NCBI RefSeq assembly: GCF_003951285.1
Contig: NZ_RXFQ01000009.1
Coordinates: forward strand, 62,001 to 126,000
DNA length: 64,000 bases
Direction: 5' to 3'
Source of the DNA: Variovorax beijingensis
Lineage (GTDB): Bacteria > Pseudomonadota > Gammaproteobacteria > Burkholderiales > Burkholderiaceae_C
Made by a program: the position numbers and the translations under genes
Notes under the pieces: model-generated
Database searches by the model: none
What the model saw: the letters and a program-made list of their open reading frames with translations, nothing else
Told to the model about the DNA's origin: nothing
Shown here: piece after piece, positions 43,225 to 52,280 of the stretch
Position numbering within the stretch: position 1 is the stretch's first letter
How the letters are laid out: every line of letters begins with the position of its first letter

Positions 43225-43630
43225 ATGGCAACCCAACAAGAGCAGCACAAGCAAGGCGACATCGGCCGCCGCCTGATGTGGATCCTGCTGGCCGTCATTG
43301 CGGTCATCGTCGTGGCGGTGCTTTTCTTCTACGGCATCACCGATCCATCGAAAGGACCGGGCAACGTTCCTGCAAGCGGCGCCGTGGCGCCGGCCCGGGA
43401 GAACGCCAGCCCACCCAAATCCCGCCAGGAAGAAGGCCGCCTTCGAGCGCCGGCTCACCGCCATCCGCACCCCAAGGCCTATGCCGAACGTGGAATCGAT
43501 AGGCAGCATCGACCGGGGTATCTTCCGAACCGGACCGGCACGCGGGACGATGCGCGCCCTTGTCACCCCCATCACCCTCAGGCCGGGAGACGTAACGTGG
43601 CGCATGCGCTTTTCAAGCAGATCCTCATGA
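43225..43630 (+). pseudogene. Membrane-anchored hypothetical protein, probably frameshifted
   Basis: ATG 43225 encodes a charged start (ATQQEQHKQGDIGRR), one strong membrane span (LMWILLAVIAVIVVAVLFFY) and a Pro/Ala-rich stretch. From about 43430 this frame turns into atypical His/Arg/Pro-rich sequence, while the +1 frame becomes protein-like (FERRLTAIRTPRPMPNVESI, then RALVTPITLRPGDVTWR) and has the GC-rich third positions expected here, ending at TGA 43628-43630. A one-base indel between about 43400 and 43430 would join the two. Without it the first frame runs on to 43875. No family recognised. Confidence 0.5.
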
Positions 43631-43875
43631 CGCGGCTGCCAATGCGGTTCTACAGTCCGTCTGAAATAGACCGGCTCAAGGACCTGCGGGATGCCGGATA
43701 CATCAGGGTGGTGTTCTCGCCGCCGCAAGGCGCGGCGGCGCCCTCTGCAACGGTGCACGAGGTCACGAACCTGGGACGCGCTGCCGCGCGCTACTTCGGA
43801 TCGGGCGACGGGCCGCACCCTGATCTGCCTTCGGTCGCCTTCGTACTTCCTTGCCGGCACGATCCGGCCGGTTGA
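43627..43875 (+). CDS. Small hypothetical protein
   Basis: An 82-residue protein starting MTRLPMRFYSPSEIDRLKDL. Its ATG overlaps the stop of the preceding +1 frame (ATGA, 43627-43630), which supports both the coupling and the frameshift reading of the upstream gene. It contains RDAGYIRVVFSPPQG and VTNLGRAAARYFG, a winged-helix-like beginning, but I recognise no family. The alternative is that it is the C-terminal part of a fused frame starting at 43225. It converges on the cupin gene with a 14-bp gap. Confidence 0.5.
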   Translation: MTRLPMRFYSPSEIDRLKDLRDAGYIRVVFSPPQGAAAPSATVHEVTNLGRAAARYFGSGDGPHPDLPSVAFVLPCRHDPAG

Positions 43876-43889
43876 TCGTCTGGCCCGGT

Positions 43890-44837
43890 TCAGGCCGCGC
43901 TCGCCTGCGCCACCGCTTCCAGGAACTCGAATCCCATCGTCCGCGCGTGATAGTGCAATCCGCCATCCTGCACGATCAGGAAGCGTGCGCCCTTCATGCC
44001 TGTGTTGTGATGCGAATGCGGCGCGCCCGGCGGCGTGACAAGGGTCGCCCATGGCTCCCATTGGCAATGCACTCCGCCGACCGTCGAATGGCATGCGTCG
44101 CCCTGCACCACCAGCGTGACGGCCGCGGAATTGTGGCGGTGCGATCGTTGATGCGTCTGCGGCTCCAGGGTGTTGAAGCTCAAGGTCAACGTGGGCGTCA
44201 GGTTGCGCGCCGGCTCCTGCCGGTCGGACGAAAAGATCAGCGCACGGCCCGAGGTCGCGTCGCTCGTGGCCATGGAAAGGATCAGTGCGAACTGCCGTTC
44301 GATCTCGTCGGCGGGATAGTGCACTGCATCGATGAGCGCGCTCGACGCCGCGGGCGGCTGCGACCCGTCGAAGGCCAGCTGCGGCTCGTTGCCCACGGTC
44401 CACAGCAGCGCGCCTGCGGGACCGGCGCTCAGCCGATAGCCCTGCGCCGCGGGCAGCAGGAAGACGTCGCCCGCGCCGAATGCAAGCCCTTCGGCCATGC
44501 CGCCAAGCTCGCCGCTCCCTGAAATCACATACCAGACCGAGCCGGTGGCGTGGACGTCGAACGGCAACGCCTCGCCGGGCGCAACACGCATGTAGCGCGC
44601 GAGCATGAGCGGCGTGGTGGCCGCAAACCCGCAGTCCAGCGCATCGGACTGGTCGCAATCGAACACGCCGAACGCATTTGCGCGCGGTGGCGCGAAGCGC
44701 CGTGCAGGCACTTCGGGCAGCTTCACATTGAATGCATTGCCGGAGTTGAAGTAGCGTGCCCGAGCCTGCGCAGCGGTCGCGGGCACTGCGGGCTGCTGTG
44801 CAGGCAGGTCCGCCATGTCGGTGATCAACTCGCTCAT
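43890..44837 (-). CDS. Bicupin protein, gentisate-dioxygenase-like
   Basis: A 315-residue protein with two cupin barrels. The first has LARYMRVAPGEALPFDVHATGSVWYVISGSGEL and GAGDVFLLPA; metal ligands there are incomplete. The second has SFNTLEPQTHQRSHRHNSAAVTLVVQGD and APHSHHNTG, giving the H-x-H...E/Q...H ligand set. The arrangement resembles gentisate or 1-hydroxy-2-naphthoate ring-cleaving dioxygenases, but the substrate is unknown. It is the last gene of the 12-gene minus-strand run, starting 2 bp after the amidohydrolase stop. Confidence 0.75.
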   Translation of the reverse strand: MSELITDMADLPAQQPAVPATAAQARARYFNSGNAFNVKLPEVPARRFAPPRANAFGVFDCDQSDALDCGFAATTPLMLARYMRVAPGEALPFDVHATGSVWYVISGSGELGGMAEGLAFGAGDVFLLPAAQGYRLSAGPAGALLWTVGNEPQLAFDGSQPPAASSALIDAVHYPADEIERQFALILSMATSDATSGRALIFSSDRQEPARNLTPTLTLSFNTLEPQTHQRSHRHNSAAVTLVVQGDACHSTVGGVHCQWEPWATLVTPPGAPHSHHNTGMKGARFLIVQDGGLHYHARTMGFEFLEAVAQASAA

Positions 44838-44839
44838 CT

Positions 44840-46114
44840 TCAAGCGCCCTCCCCGCCATCTGCATACGGCAGCAGCACGCGCAGCAGCACGTCGGCACCG
44901 GCCGCCACATGCGCCGGCTCGGCCCACTCGTGCTCCGCGTGGCTCACCCCGCCGCGGCAGGGAATGAAGATCATCGCGCTCGGACACAGCGCCGCCATAT
45001 GGCGCGCGTCGTGGCCCGCAGCGGAAAGAATGGGCATGTGCGGCTCCCCAAGCTGTTCCGCCGCGGCGGCAATGGCCGCCTGCAGCGCGGGATCGAAGGC
45101 ATTGGAGGGCGCATCGACCAGCCGGGTCGACGTGGCCTTGCAAGGTTCGGCATGCATGCCGCACAGCGCGTCCAGCTGTTGGCCCAGCAGGCCGAGTACG
45201 TCGTTGTCGGGATGGCGCAGATCGATGCGCAGCGTGACGCGCTCGGGCACCACCGAGGGCGCATTCGGTTCGACCTGGAGCCGTCCGATGGTGAACTTCA
45301 CCGCGTCGTCATGGCCGCCGATCTTGCTGTAGCACGCCGCCGCGACGCGTGCGAAGGCGGCGAGCGCGTCGCGCCGGCCGGCCATGGCGAGCGTGCCGGC
45401 ATGGCCTCTTTCGCCATCGATCACGACGTCGAATGTCTTCTTGCCCTGGATGCCGGTGACGACGCCGATCACCCGCCCTCCCGCCTCGAGCACCGGGCCC
45501 TGCTCGATGTGCGCTTCCAGGTAGGCCTTCAATGGAAAACCGAGCGGCCTGCGCCGCAGCGACGGGAATGCGGCATGCAAGGCATCGAGTGCCTCGGCCA
45601 CCGAGACGCCATCGGCATCGCGCGCCGCACGCACGGCCTCGAGGGTGCGGACGCCGGCGAAAGCTTCGGAGCCCATCATGCCGGGTGCGAAGCGCGAGCC
45701 TTCTTCGTTCATCCATGCCACGCAGACCATGTCCGCCGGCGGGCGCACGCCCCGCTCCGCGAGCACGGTCAGCACCTCCAGCGCCGCGAGCACGCCGTAC
45801 ACGCCGTCGAAGCGGCCGCCGCCGGGCTGGCTGTCGAGATGGCTGCCCGCGAGCACCGGCGGCGCCTCCCGATCGAAGCCGGGCAGCGCGATGAAGAGAT
45901 TGCCCGCCGCATCGGTCGCGGGCTCCAGCCCCGCCGCCCTGGCCCAGCCGATCATCAGGTGCCAGGACTCGATCTCTTCCGCGCTGAGCGCCTGCCGATC
46001 GACGCCGCCCCCGGCGGTGGCGCCGCAGCGCGCGAGCGCCATGAGCCGCTGCCAGAGGCGGTCGGCATTGACGCGGCACGCGGCCAATGTGCGCTCCGAC
46101 ATTGCCTGCGCCAT
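44840..46114 (-). CDS. Zn-dependent M20-type amidohydrolase (N-carbamoyl-amino-acid/allantoate family)
   Basis: A 424-residue hydrolase of the beta-ureidopropionase/allantoate amidohydrolase/N-carbamoyl-L-amino-acid hydrolase group. Metal-site motifs: GSHLDSQPGGGRFDGVYGV (His and bridging Asp), WMNEEGSRFAPGMMGS (Glu pair), YLEAHIEQGPVLE (His), and near the C-terminus AGHDARHMA and SHAEHEW. These enzymes release ammonia and CO2 from ureido groups or hydrolyse N-acyl amino acids. The start overlaps the alpha/beta hydrolase stop by one base (TGATG); a Met four codons on is also possible. Confidence 0.9.
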   Translation of the reverse strand: MAQAMSERTLAACRVNADRLWQRLMALARCGATAGGGVDRQALSAEEIESWHLMIGWARAAGLEPATDAAGNLFIALPGFDREAPPVLAGSHLDSQPGGGRFDGVYGVLAALEVLTVLAERGVRPPADMVCVAWMNEEGSRFAPGMMGSEAFAGVRTLEAVRAARDADGVSVAEALDALHAAFPSLRRRPLGFPLKAYLEAHIEQGPVLEAGGRVIGVVTGIQGKKTFDVVIDGERGHAGTLAMAGRRDALAAFARVAAACYSKIGGHDDAVKFTIGRLQVEPNAPSVVPERVTLRIDLRHPDNDVLGLLGQQLDALCGMHAEPCKATSTRLVDAPSNAFDPALQAAIAAAAEQLGEPHMPILSAAGHDARHMAALCPSAMIFIPCRGGVSHAEHEWAEPAHVAAGADVLLRVLLPYADGGEGA

Positions 46115-46995
46115 CAGTCGGTCTTCATGATCTGGCTGGGCAGCGCGCGCGGATCGCGCGGCTTCCACTGGCCGGCCTCGACCTGCGCGAAGAACTCCGC
46201 CAGCAAGGCATTGAACGCGGCCGGCTCTTCCAGGTTGAGCGTGTGGCCGGTCTTCGGCATGACGGCCAGGCCGCAGGCCGGAATGGTTTTCTTGAGGAAG
46301 ATGCCGGGCTGCAGGCAGTGATCGTCCTCGTCGCCGACCACCACCAGCGAAGGCGCACCCATCACGCGCAGTTCGGCCTCCAGGTCGTAGATCGACGGAC
46401 GCCGTGCCTGCACGCCGCGCATGGTGTTGGCCGCCCCGACCGCGTCGTGCTGGCCGAGCCAGGTCGCAAATTCCTGCCAGCCGCGCGGGTCCTTGTTCTG
46501 GAACTGCACGCGGCTCGCGCCGAGCGAATAGGTGCGTGCGAAGCGTTCGGCACCCTGCAGTTCGAACTGCTTCGCCACCTCCAGCGAGACGCCGCGGAAA
46601 TATTCCTCGTGTTCCTTCTCGGCGCCGTAGCCCGCGCCGGCAATCACCAGCGAAGCCGCGCGCCCGCTGTGTCGCAGGCCGAAGTGCAGCGTCGCGAAGC
46701 CGCCCATCGACAGGCCGACGATGTGCGCGCGCGGCAGTTGCAGCGCATCCATGACGGCGGCGATGTCGTCCGCGGCAATGGCCTGCGAGTAGCGTTCCAT
46801 GTCCTTCGGCACGTCCGAGGGCGGATAGCCGCGTGCGCCGAAGGTCACGCACTGGTGGCGGCGCGCAAAGTAGCGCATCTGCGGCTCCCAGCTGCGATGG
46901 TCGCCGCCGAACTCGTGCACGAACACGATGGGCGTGCCGCTGCCGGCGGTTTCGTAGTACAGGCGGACACCGTCCGCGGTGGTGGCAAAGCTCAT
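46114..46995 (-). CDS. Alpha/beta hydrolase
   Basis: A 293-residue hydrolase. Oxyanion region GTPIVFVHEFGGDHRSW (HEFGG in place of HGxG), nucleophile elbow VGLSMGGFATLHFG (Ser in GLSMGG), acid in VVVGDEDDHCLQPG and catalytic His in KTGHTLNLEEP. This pattern occurs in enol-lactonases and in hydrolases that open ring-cleavage products. It lies 8 bp after the aminotransferase gene in the catabolic run. Confidence 0.88.
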   Translation of the reverse strand: MSFATTADGVRLYYETAGSGTPIVFVHEFGGDHRSWEPQMRYFARRHQCVTFGARGYPPSDVPKDMERYSQAIAADDIAAVMDALQLPRAHIVGLSMGGFATLHFGLRHSGRAASLVIAGAGYGAEKEHEEYFRGVSLEVAKQFELQGAERFARTYSLGASRVQFQNKDPRGWQEFATWLGQHDAVGAANTMRGVQARRPSIYDLEAELRVMGAPSLVVVGDEDDHCLQPGIFLKKTIPACGLAVMPKTGHTLNLEEPAAFNALLAEFFAQVEAGQWKPRDPRALPSQIMKTD

Positions 46996-47003
46996 GGCGT
47001 TCC

Positions 47004-48179
47004 TCAGAAAAGCGCCGCGGTGGCGGGAAGGTTGCGCGCACGCTCCACGGCTTGCGGCAGCACGTCGCACAGGGCCTGCGCCCAGGCCTTGGGCACGGTG
47101 GTCGATATCTTCACGAAACGATGGCCGAAGCGCGGCGTGTGGTACGTGCCCTGCCGCACCATGATGTCGTGCTCGCCCAGCGCGCTGACCAGCGCCTCGG
47201 GCGTCACGCCCGCGCCGCTGCACTCGACCACGATGAAGTTGGCCTGCGACGGAAACACCGGCACTTCGAAGCCGGGCAGTTCTGCAAAGGCCTCGACGAT
47301 CATTCGCTGGTTCTCGCGCTGCTGCGCAATGACCTCGGCCATCCACTCGTCCTTCACCGCAAGGCCCGCAATGGCCGCGCGCTGCGCGAGCACGCTGGCG
47401 CCCAGCGGCGCCTGCGAGTGCGGCAGGATGCGCGCGAGCAATTCGGGCGACGCAACGAGCGCACCCAGCCGCAGTCCGGCCAGGCCCAGCCACTTCGAGA
47501 AGCTCACGATCGTCACCGTGCCTTCGGGATAGAAGCGTGAAGCCAGCGTGTGGCTGTCGGCGAAGTCGCGGTAGGTGCAGTCGTGGATCAGCACGGCGCC
47601 GACTTCTCGGGCACGCATTGCGAAGGCACGGATCTCGTCTTCGGTGTAGGTGGTGCCGAGCGGGTTGTTCGGGTCCACCAGGTAGATGACCGCGGTGTTC
47701 TCGTCGGTCGATGCGGCGAGCGCATCGGCCGAGAGCTTGAAGCCATGCTCGGGCCCGTAGATCGGGATCTCGGTCAGCACCGAGCCTGCCTTGGCCGCAA
47801 ACTGCAGCGGCCATTTCCAGCCGGGGTCGGTGGTGACGAAGCCCTTGCCTTCCCTGCAAAAGGCACGGCAGGCCAGCGCCAGCGCGGACACCGCACCGTC
47901 GGTCACCACCGCCGATTGATCCGGCACGCCCAGGTCGGCCACGATGGCCGCGCGCAATGCTTCCATGCCCAGCGGCGGCGCGTAGGCGTGAAAGCTCTCG
48001 TCGTCGATGGCATCGTGCAGCGCCTTGCGGACGGAAGGGTGCAGCGGAAAGTGGTTGGTGTTCTGGCCCAGCCACATCAGGTCCGGGTTGGTGAACAGGC
48101 GGTCGAAGTACTGGTTGCGGGTTTCGGCGTCGCCGGTCACGGAAGGCACGGCTGCCACGGGGTTCAGCGCCGCATTCAT
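47004..48179 (-). CDS. Class I/II PLP-dependent aminotransferase
   Basis: A 391-residue fold-type I enzyme. VVTDGAVSALALACRAF forms the phosphate-binding helix, DPNNPLGTTYTEDEI holds the Asn that contacts PLP, DCTYRDFAD follows, and the Schiff-base lysine is in IVSFSKWLGLAGLRLGALV. The C-terminal arginine region is RFGHRFVKIST. The amino donor or acceptor is unknown. Its ATG overlaps the SDR stop (ATGA, 48179-48176). Confidence 0.9.
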   Translation of the reverse strand: MNAALNPVAAVPSVTGDAETRNQYFDRLFTNPDLMWLGQNTNHFPLHPSVRKALHDAIDDESFHAYAPPLGMEALRAAIVADLGVPDQSAVVTDGAVSALALACRAFCREGKGFVTTDPGWKWPLQFAAKAGSVLTEIPIYGPEHGFKLSADALAASTDENTAVIYLVDPNNPLGTTYTEDEIRAFAMRAREVGAVLIHDCTYRDFADSHTLASRFYPEGTVTIVSFSKWLGLAGLRLGALVASPELLARILPHSQAPLGASVLAQRAAIAGLAVKDEWMAEVIAQQRENQRMIVEAFAELPGFEVPVFPSQANFIVVECSGAGVTPEALVSALGEHDIMVRQGTYHTPRFGHRFVKISTTVPKAWAQALCDVLPQAVERARNLPATAALF

Positions 48180-49009
48180 GCCGCAATCCTGCGGGCCTGC
48201 TCGGCCTCGATGACCTTCTTGCTGGTCTTGATGATCGAGCCGCGCGCCGCAATGCCGCCGTCGATGGTCACCACCGTGCCGGTGATGTAGCCCGCGCGCG
48301 GCGAAGCCAGGAACACCATCAGTTCCGCGACTTCCTCGGGCGTGGCCGGGCGGCCGCCGGGGTAGTTGTCGAACAGCTCTTCCCAGCGGCCTTCGTCTCC
48401 GTGGGTGTCGAGCGCGCGGCGCTTCATGAGCTTGACCATGCGGTCGGTCGCCACCGGGCCGGGGTTCACGCCCACCACGCGGATGCCGTCGTCCAGGCTC
48501 ACACCGCCCAGCGCGCGCGTGAAGGCCATGACGGCGGCATTGCCGGTGGAGCCGGCGATGTAGTTGGCGTCCCAGTTCTCGCCGGAGTTGCCGATGTCGT
48601 TGACGATGACGCCGCCGCCCGCGGCCTTCATGCGTGCGTAGTAGATCTGGCTCAATTCCATGTAGCCCAGCACCTTGAGCTGGAAGCCGCGCCGCACGGC
48701 CGCGAAGTCGAGCGACTCGATCGGGCCCGGGGGAATGTCGCCCGCATTGTTCACGAGGATGTCGACGTGGCCCGCCGCCTCGGCAAGCAGGTTCATGGCA
48801 CCGGCGGCCGCCAGGTCCATCGGATGGACCTTCACGTTGATCGGATGGATCTTCTCGATCTCTTCCTTCGCGGCCGCGAGCGCGCCGCCGTCGCGCGCCG
48901 CCAGGTGCAGGTGGCAGCCTTCGGCGGCGAATGCGTGCGCGGCGGCAAGGCCAATGCCCTTGGAGGCGCCGGTGATGAGAACGGTCTTGCCTTCGAGTTC
49001 GAGTTTCAT
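48176..49009 (-). CDS. SDR family oxidoreductase with atypical active site
   Basis: A 277-residue Rossmann protein: TGASKGIG cofactor loop at residues 13-20, VDILVNNAGDIPPG, and a C-terminal GYITGTVVTIDGG. The catalytic region reads DIGNSGENWDANYIAGSTGNAA: the tyrosine of YxxxK is present, but the lysine position is serine. Either a different base serves or the protein has a changed role; similar sequences exist in other SDR genes of catabolic clusters as far as I recall. It lies 48 bp after the GntR regulator gene. Confidence 0.87.
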   Translation of the reverse strand: MKLELEGKTVLITGASKGIGLAAAHAFAAEGCHLHLAARDGGALAAAKEEIEKIHPINVKVHPMDLAAAGAMNLLAEAAGHVDILVNNAGDIPPGPIESLDFAAVRRGFQLKVLGYMELSQIYYARMKAAGGGVIVNDIGNSGENWDANYIAGSTGNAAVMAFTRALGGVSLDDGIRVVGVNPGPVATDRMVKLMKRRALDTHGDEGRWEELFDNYPGGRPATPEEVAELMVFLASPRAGYITGTVVTIDGGIAARGSIIKTSKKVIEAEQARRIAA

Positions 49010-49057
49010 GGATTCGGGTCCTGGGATGCGATCAGAGAAATAGGTTGGAGAAGTGGG

Positions 49058-49804
49058 TCAGCTTGCGCCGGTGTCCTGCTCGGACAGCGCCGCGATCAGG
49101 TCGACGATGTCGTCCTCGAGCAGGCTCACGTGATCGATGGCGGCGTCGAATGCGGCCTTCGGGTCGTTGCGGCGGATCGCGTCGAGGATGGCGCCGTGCT
49201 CGCCGATGGTGGCCGTCATGCGGCCGGGCTGGAAGGTCACGTAGCGCCGGTAGACGCGCACGCGCTTTCGGAGTGCGCGCGTCTGCTCGGCCAGGTAGTG
49301 GGTGTTGGAGGCCTCGTACAGCGCGTCGTGGAAATCCTGGTTCACGTCGTAGAAGCGCGAGTGGTCGCCCGAAGCAAGAATGCTCGTGAGCTCGTCGTGC
49401 AGCGCGCTCATGCGCGCCTTCTGCGCCTCGGTGGCGCGGCGCGCCGCGAACTTGGCGCACAGGCCTTCCATCACGGCCATCATCTGGAACATCTCGATCA
49501 GCATCGGCAGCGAGATGCGCGCCACGCACACGCCGCCCTGGCGGCTGCGCAGGTCCACCAGGCCGGTGGCGGCCAGCGCCTTGAGCGCCTCGCGCACGGG
49601 CGTGCGCGACACCTTGAAGCGCTCCGACAGCTCGGCCTCGTCGAGCCGCGTTCCGGGCTTGAGCACGCCGCTCACGATCAGGTCTTCGAGCGTGTCCTTG
49701 AGTTCGTCGGACAGCGTGGCGCCGCCCTTCACGCGCTGCCGGTCGCGGCCGCGCAGCGCCGCGGGCTGGGTGGTATCGGATTCGTCGGGTTCCATGCTGC
49801 TCAT
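49058..49804 (-). CDS. GntR family transcriptional regulator (FadR subfamily)
   Basis: A 248-residue regulator. The winged-helix domain (residues about 30-100) has LSDELKDTLEDLIVSGVLKPGTRLDEAELSERF and VSRTPVREALKALAATGLV, the classic GntR recognition helix. The C-terminal FCD domain carries the metal/ligand residues in DVNQDFHDALYEAS and GEHGAILDAI. It is encoded inside the catabolic run, 59 bp after the dioxygenase gene, so it most likely controls that run in response to its substrate. A matching operator candidate lies at 54902-54936. Confidence 0.92.
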   Translation of the reverse strand: MSSMEPDESDTTQPAALRGRDRQRVKGGATLSDELKDTLEDLIVSGVLKPGTRLDEAELSERFKVSRTPVREALKALAATGLVDLRSRQGGVCVARISLPMLIEMFQMMAVMEGLCAKFAARRATEAQKARMSALHDELTSILASGDHSRFYDVNQDFHDALYEASNTHYLAEQTRALRKRVRVYRRYVTFQPGRMTATIGEHGAILDAIRRNDPKAAFDAAIDHVSLLEDDIVDLIAALSEQDTGAS

Positions 49805-49863
49805 GTCTTCTTTCTTGTGGTTGTCGTCGGGAGATGCCGCCGGACCGCCTGCCATCGCCGGCT

Positions 49864-50703
49864 TCAGAAGGGACGGTCGCCGGCCACGGTGGTGCGGTGC
49901 ATCACGCGGCGGTAGGCCGTGTCGTCATAGGGTGTGGCGCGGTGCATGGTGCAGCGGTTGTCCCAGATCAGCAGGTCGCCGGCGAGCCACTTGTGGCGAT
50001 AGCTGAACTCGGGCGAGATGGCGTGGGCATTGAGCTCGGCCAGCAGCGCGGCGCTTTCCTCCGGCGGCAAGCCGTCGATCTGCTTGACCACGTCCTCGCC
50101 CACGTAGAGCGACAGGCGGCCCGTCTCGGGATGCGTGCGCACCAGCGGATGCACCACGTCGGGCGTGGCGGCAAGCTGCTCGGGCGTGAGCGGGTTGCGG
50201 TCTGCAAAGGCCTTGCCGTAGTAGTTGGCGTAGCTGTGCGTGGCCGTCAGGTGGCGGATGCGCGCCTTCATGCCGTCGTCGAGCGCATCGTACGCGGCGT
50301 GCATCGAGGCAAAGAAGGTGTCGCCCTCCACGGGGGGCACTTCGAGCGCGTAGAGCAGCGCGCCCATCGAGGGCTCAGCCTTGTACGAGAGATCGGAATG
50401 CCAGTTCCAGCCCTCCTTGTGGTTGCCGATGGGCTTGCCGTTCTCCGACACATTGGACAGCACGTACACCTCGGGATGCTCCTTCTTCAGGAACTGGGTG
50501 AGCACATGGCCCAGCAGCGGGCCGAAGCGGCGCGAGAACGCGACGTGCTGCGCCTCGTTGATGCGCTGGCCGCGGAACAGCAGCAGCGAGCGCTGGTTGA
50601 GCGCATCGCGCAGCACGGCAAAGTCGCTGTCGCTCACCGGCTCGCGCAGGTCGATGCCCTTCACTTCGGTGCCGATGAATGAGGTGAGATTCTCGAGTTG
50701 CAT
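49864..50703 (-). CDS. TauD/TfdA family 2-oxoglutarate dioxygenase
   Basis: A 279-residue Fe(II)/2-oxoglutarate-dependent oxygenase. The metal triad is visible as WHSD (about residue 101, H and D) and the distal His in DNRCTMHRATPYD; the 2-oxoglutarate-binding Arg is in YRRVMHRTTVAGD. TauD/TfdA enzymes hydroxylate next to sulfonate, ether or carboxylate groups, releasing the product by collapse. It follows the aldolase by 45 bp. Confidence 0.92.
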   Translation of the reverse strand: MQLENLTSFIGTEVKGIDLREPVSDSDFAVLRDALNQRSLLLFRGQRINEAQHVAFSRRFGPLLGHVLTQFLKKEHPEVYVLSNVSENGKPIGNHKEGWNWHSDLSYKAEPSMGALLYALEVPPVEGDTFFASMHAAYDALDDGMKARIRHLTATHSYANYYGKAFADRNPLTPEQLAATPDVVHPLVRTHPETGRLSLYVGEDVVKQIDGLPPEESAALLAELNAHAISPEFSYRHKWLAGDLLIWDNRCTMHRATPYDDTAYRRVMHRTTVAGDRPF

Positions 50704-50748
50704 GGAAAGAAAAACGTCTCGGGGATTGAAGAAAAGAAGGAACAGGCC

Positions 50749-51522
50749 TCAGAGCCTGTAGTCGGGTTGGGTGCGCTCCAGCATGCGCAGGAACGCAGGC
50801 CATTCGCGCGTGCCGGGCGGCAGGATGTCGCCGGCAAATTCGGTGAACTGGCGCGCGGCCAGCGCACTCACTTCGGGCCGCGGAAGCACCAGCGCTTCGC
50901 CGGGCGCGATCCCGCCCTGGGCCAGCAGCTGCACCTTGGCGGCCTTCTCGAAGTAGTACATGAGGATGAAGGCCTCGGGGATCGTGCGGCCCACCGTCAG
51001 GATGCCGTGGTTGCGCAGCACCAGCGTGTTGTGCGGGCCGAGGTCGCGCACCAGCCGCCCGCGTTCTCCGGTCTCCAGCGCCACGCCTTCGTAATCGTGG
51101 AAGGCCGTGTGGCCCTGGTAGCGCATCGCGAACTGGCTCAGCGGTGCCAGGCCGCTGGGCATGGCCGCGATCGCGGTGCCGGCGTCGGAGTGGGTGTGCA
51201 GCACGCACAGCGCGTCGGGCCGTCCCGCATGGATGGCGCTGTGGATCACGAAGCCGGCCTGGTTGACCTCCGCATCGGTGTCGTCCACCTTGTTGCCGTC
51301 GAGATCGATCTTCACCAGCGACGAAGCGGTCACTTCGGAGAACAGCAGTCCGTAGGGATTGATGAGGAAGTGGTGCGCCGGCCCCGGCACGCGCGCCGAG
51401 ATGTGGTTGTAGATGAGGTCGTCCATGCCGAAGTGCGCCACCAGCCGGTAGCACGCCGCGAGCTGCACGCGCAGTGCGGCTTCGGTCGCCGGATACGCCG
51501 CGGGATTTGTCTTCGTCGTCAT
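50749..51522 (-). CDS. Class II aldolase/adducin family protein
   Basis: A 257-residue zinc aldolase-like protein: YNHISARVPG (phosphate/carboxylate loop), FLINPYGLLFSEVTASSL, the metal-binding pair HTHSDAGTAIAA and the third His in LVLRNHGILTVG. Members are aldolases, epimerases or decarboxylases (including pyridine dicarboxylate decarboxylases). The start MTTKTNPAAYP overlaps the permease stop by one base (TGATG). Confidence 0.9.
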   Translation of the reverse strand: MTTKTNPAAYPATEAALRVQLAACYRLVAHFGMDDLIYNHISARVPGPAHHFLINPYGLLFSEVTASSLVKIDLDGNKVDDTDAEVNQAGFVIHSAIHAGRPDALCVLHTHSDAGTAIAAMPSGLAPLSQFAMRYQGHTAFHDYEGVALETGERGRLVRDLGPHNTLVLRNHGILTVGRTIPEAFILMYYFEKAAKVQLLAQGGIAPGEALVLPRPEVSALAARQFTEFAGDILPPGTREWPAFLRMLERTQPDYRL

Positions 51523-52280
51523 CACCGCCACCACACCAGTTTCTGATCGATCCAGACGAGCACGCCGTAGAAGGCCATGCTCGCCACCGAAGCGACCAGC
51601 ACCGCCGACCACACGCTCAGCAGGTCGACCTGCTGGGTCGATTCATAGATCATTCGCCCGAGCCCCGCATAGGCGCCGAGCATCTCGCCGACGATGGCCA
51701 CGATCATGCTGCGCGGCACGCCGATGCGCAGCGCCGTGACCACCGACGGCATCGCCACCGGCAGGCGCAGCCGCCACACGATCTTGAGCGGCCCCGCGCC
51801 GAAGCTGCGCATCAGGTTCACGGCGGCCAGGTCGGCCTGCTTGAGTCCGTGCAGCGCATTGACCAGCATCGTGAAGCCGACAGCCAGCGCGACCAGCGCG
51901 ATCTTCGATGCGGCGCCAAGGCCGAACCAGATCAGGAACAGCGGCGCATAGGCCACGGTCGGCACCGCGTTCACGGCCACGGCCAGCGGCATCACGACGC
52001 GCTCGAGCGGCGGCGCGAGCAGCAGCACCACCGCCACCAGCAGGCCGAGCACGCTGCCCAGCGCATAGCCGCCAAGCGCCTCGCCGAGCGTGGCCAGCAA
52101 CGCCGCCATGAGACGGCCGGCGTCGGTGAAGGCATGCTGCACGATCGCGCCCAGGCTCGGCAGCACGAAGGGCGGAATCCTGAAGAGCAGGATCGCGCCT
52201 TCCCACGCCGCGAGCAGCACGATGACGCTCAGCACCACCGGCACCACGGGCGATGCACTCAGCTTTCGCTTCGCCACCAT
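51522..52280 (-). CDS. ABC transporter permease (second of pair)
   Basis: A 252-residue permease with about six membrane helices and the coupling loop DLAAVNLMRSFGAGPLKIVW, followed by RLPVAMPSVVTALRI, of the nitrate/sulfonate/taurine class. It overlaps the preceding permease gene by 22 bp. Two different permeases suggest a heterodimeric channel, unlike the single-permease importer at 3.8-6.6 kb. Confidence 0.9.
   Translation of the reverse strand: MVAKRKLSASPVVPVVLSVIVLLAAWEGAILLFRIPPFVLPSLGAIVQHAFTDAGRLMAALLATLGEALGGYALGSVLGLLVAVVLLLAPPLERVVMPLAVAVNAVPTVAYAPLFLIWFGLGAASKIALVALAVGFTMLVNALHGLKQADLAAVNLMRSFGAGPLKIVWRLRLPVAMPSVVTALRIGVPRSMIVAIVGEMLGAYAGLGRMIYESTQQVDLLSVWSAVLVASVASMAFYGVLVWIDQKLVWWR

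Noticed and set aside
42185..43900. attR copy of the tRNA-Arg 3' end marking the element's far boundary
   Set aside because: No repeat of the T-arm/acceptor sequence was found in this stretch; the boundary is lost or lies elsewhere.
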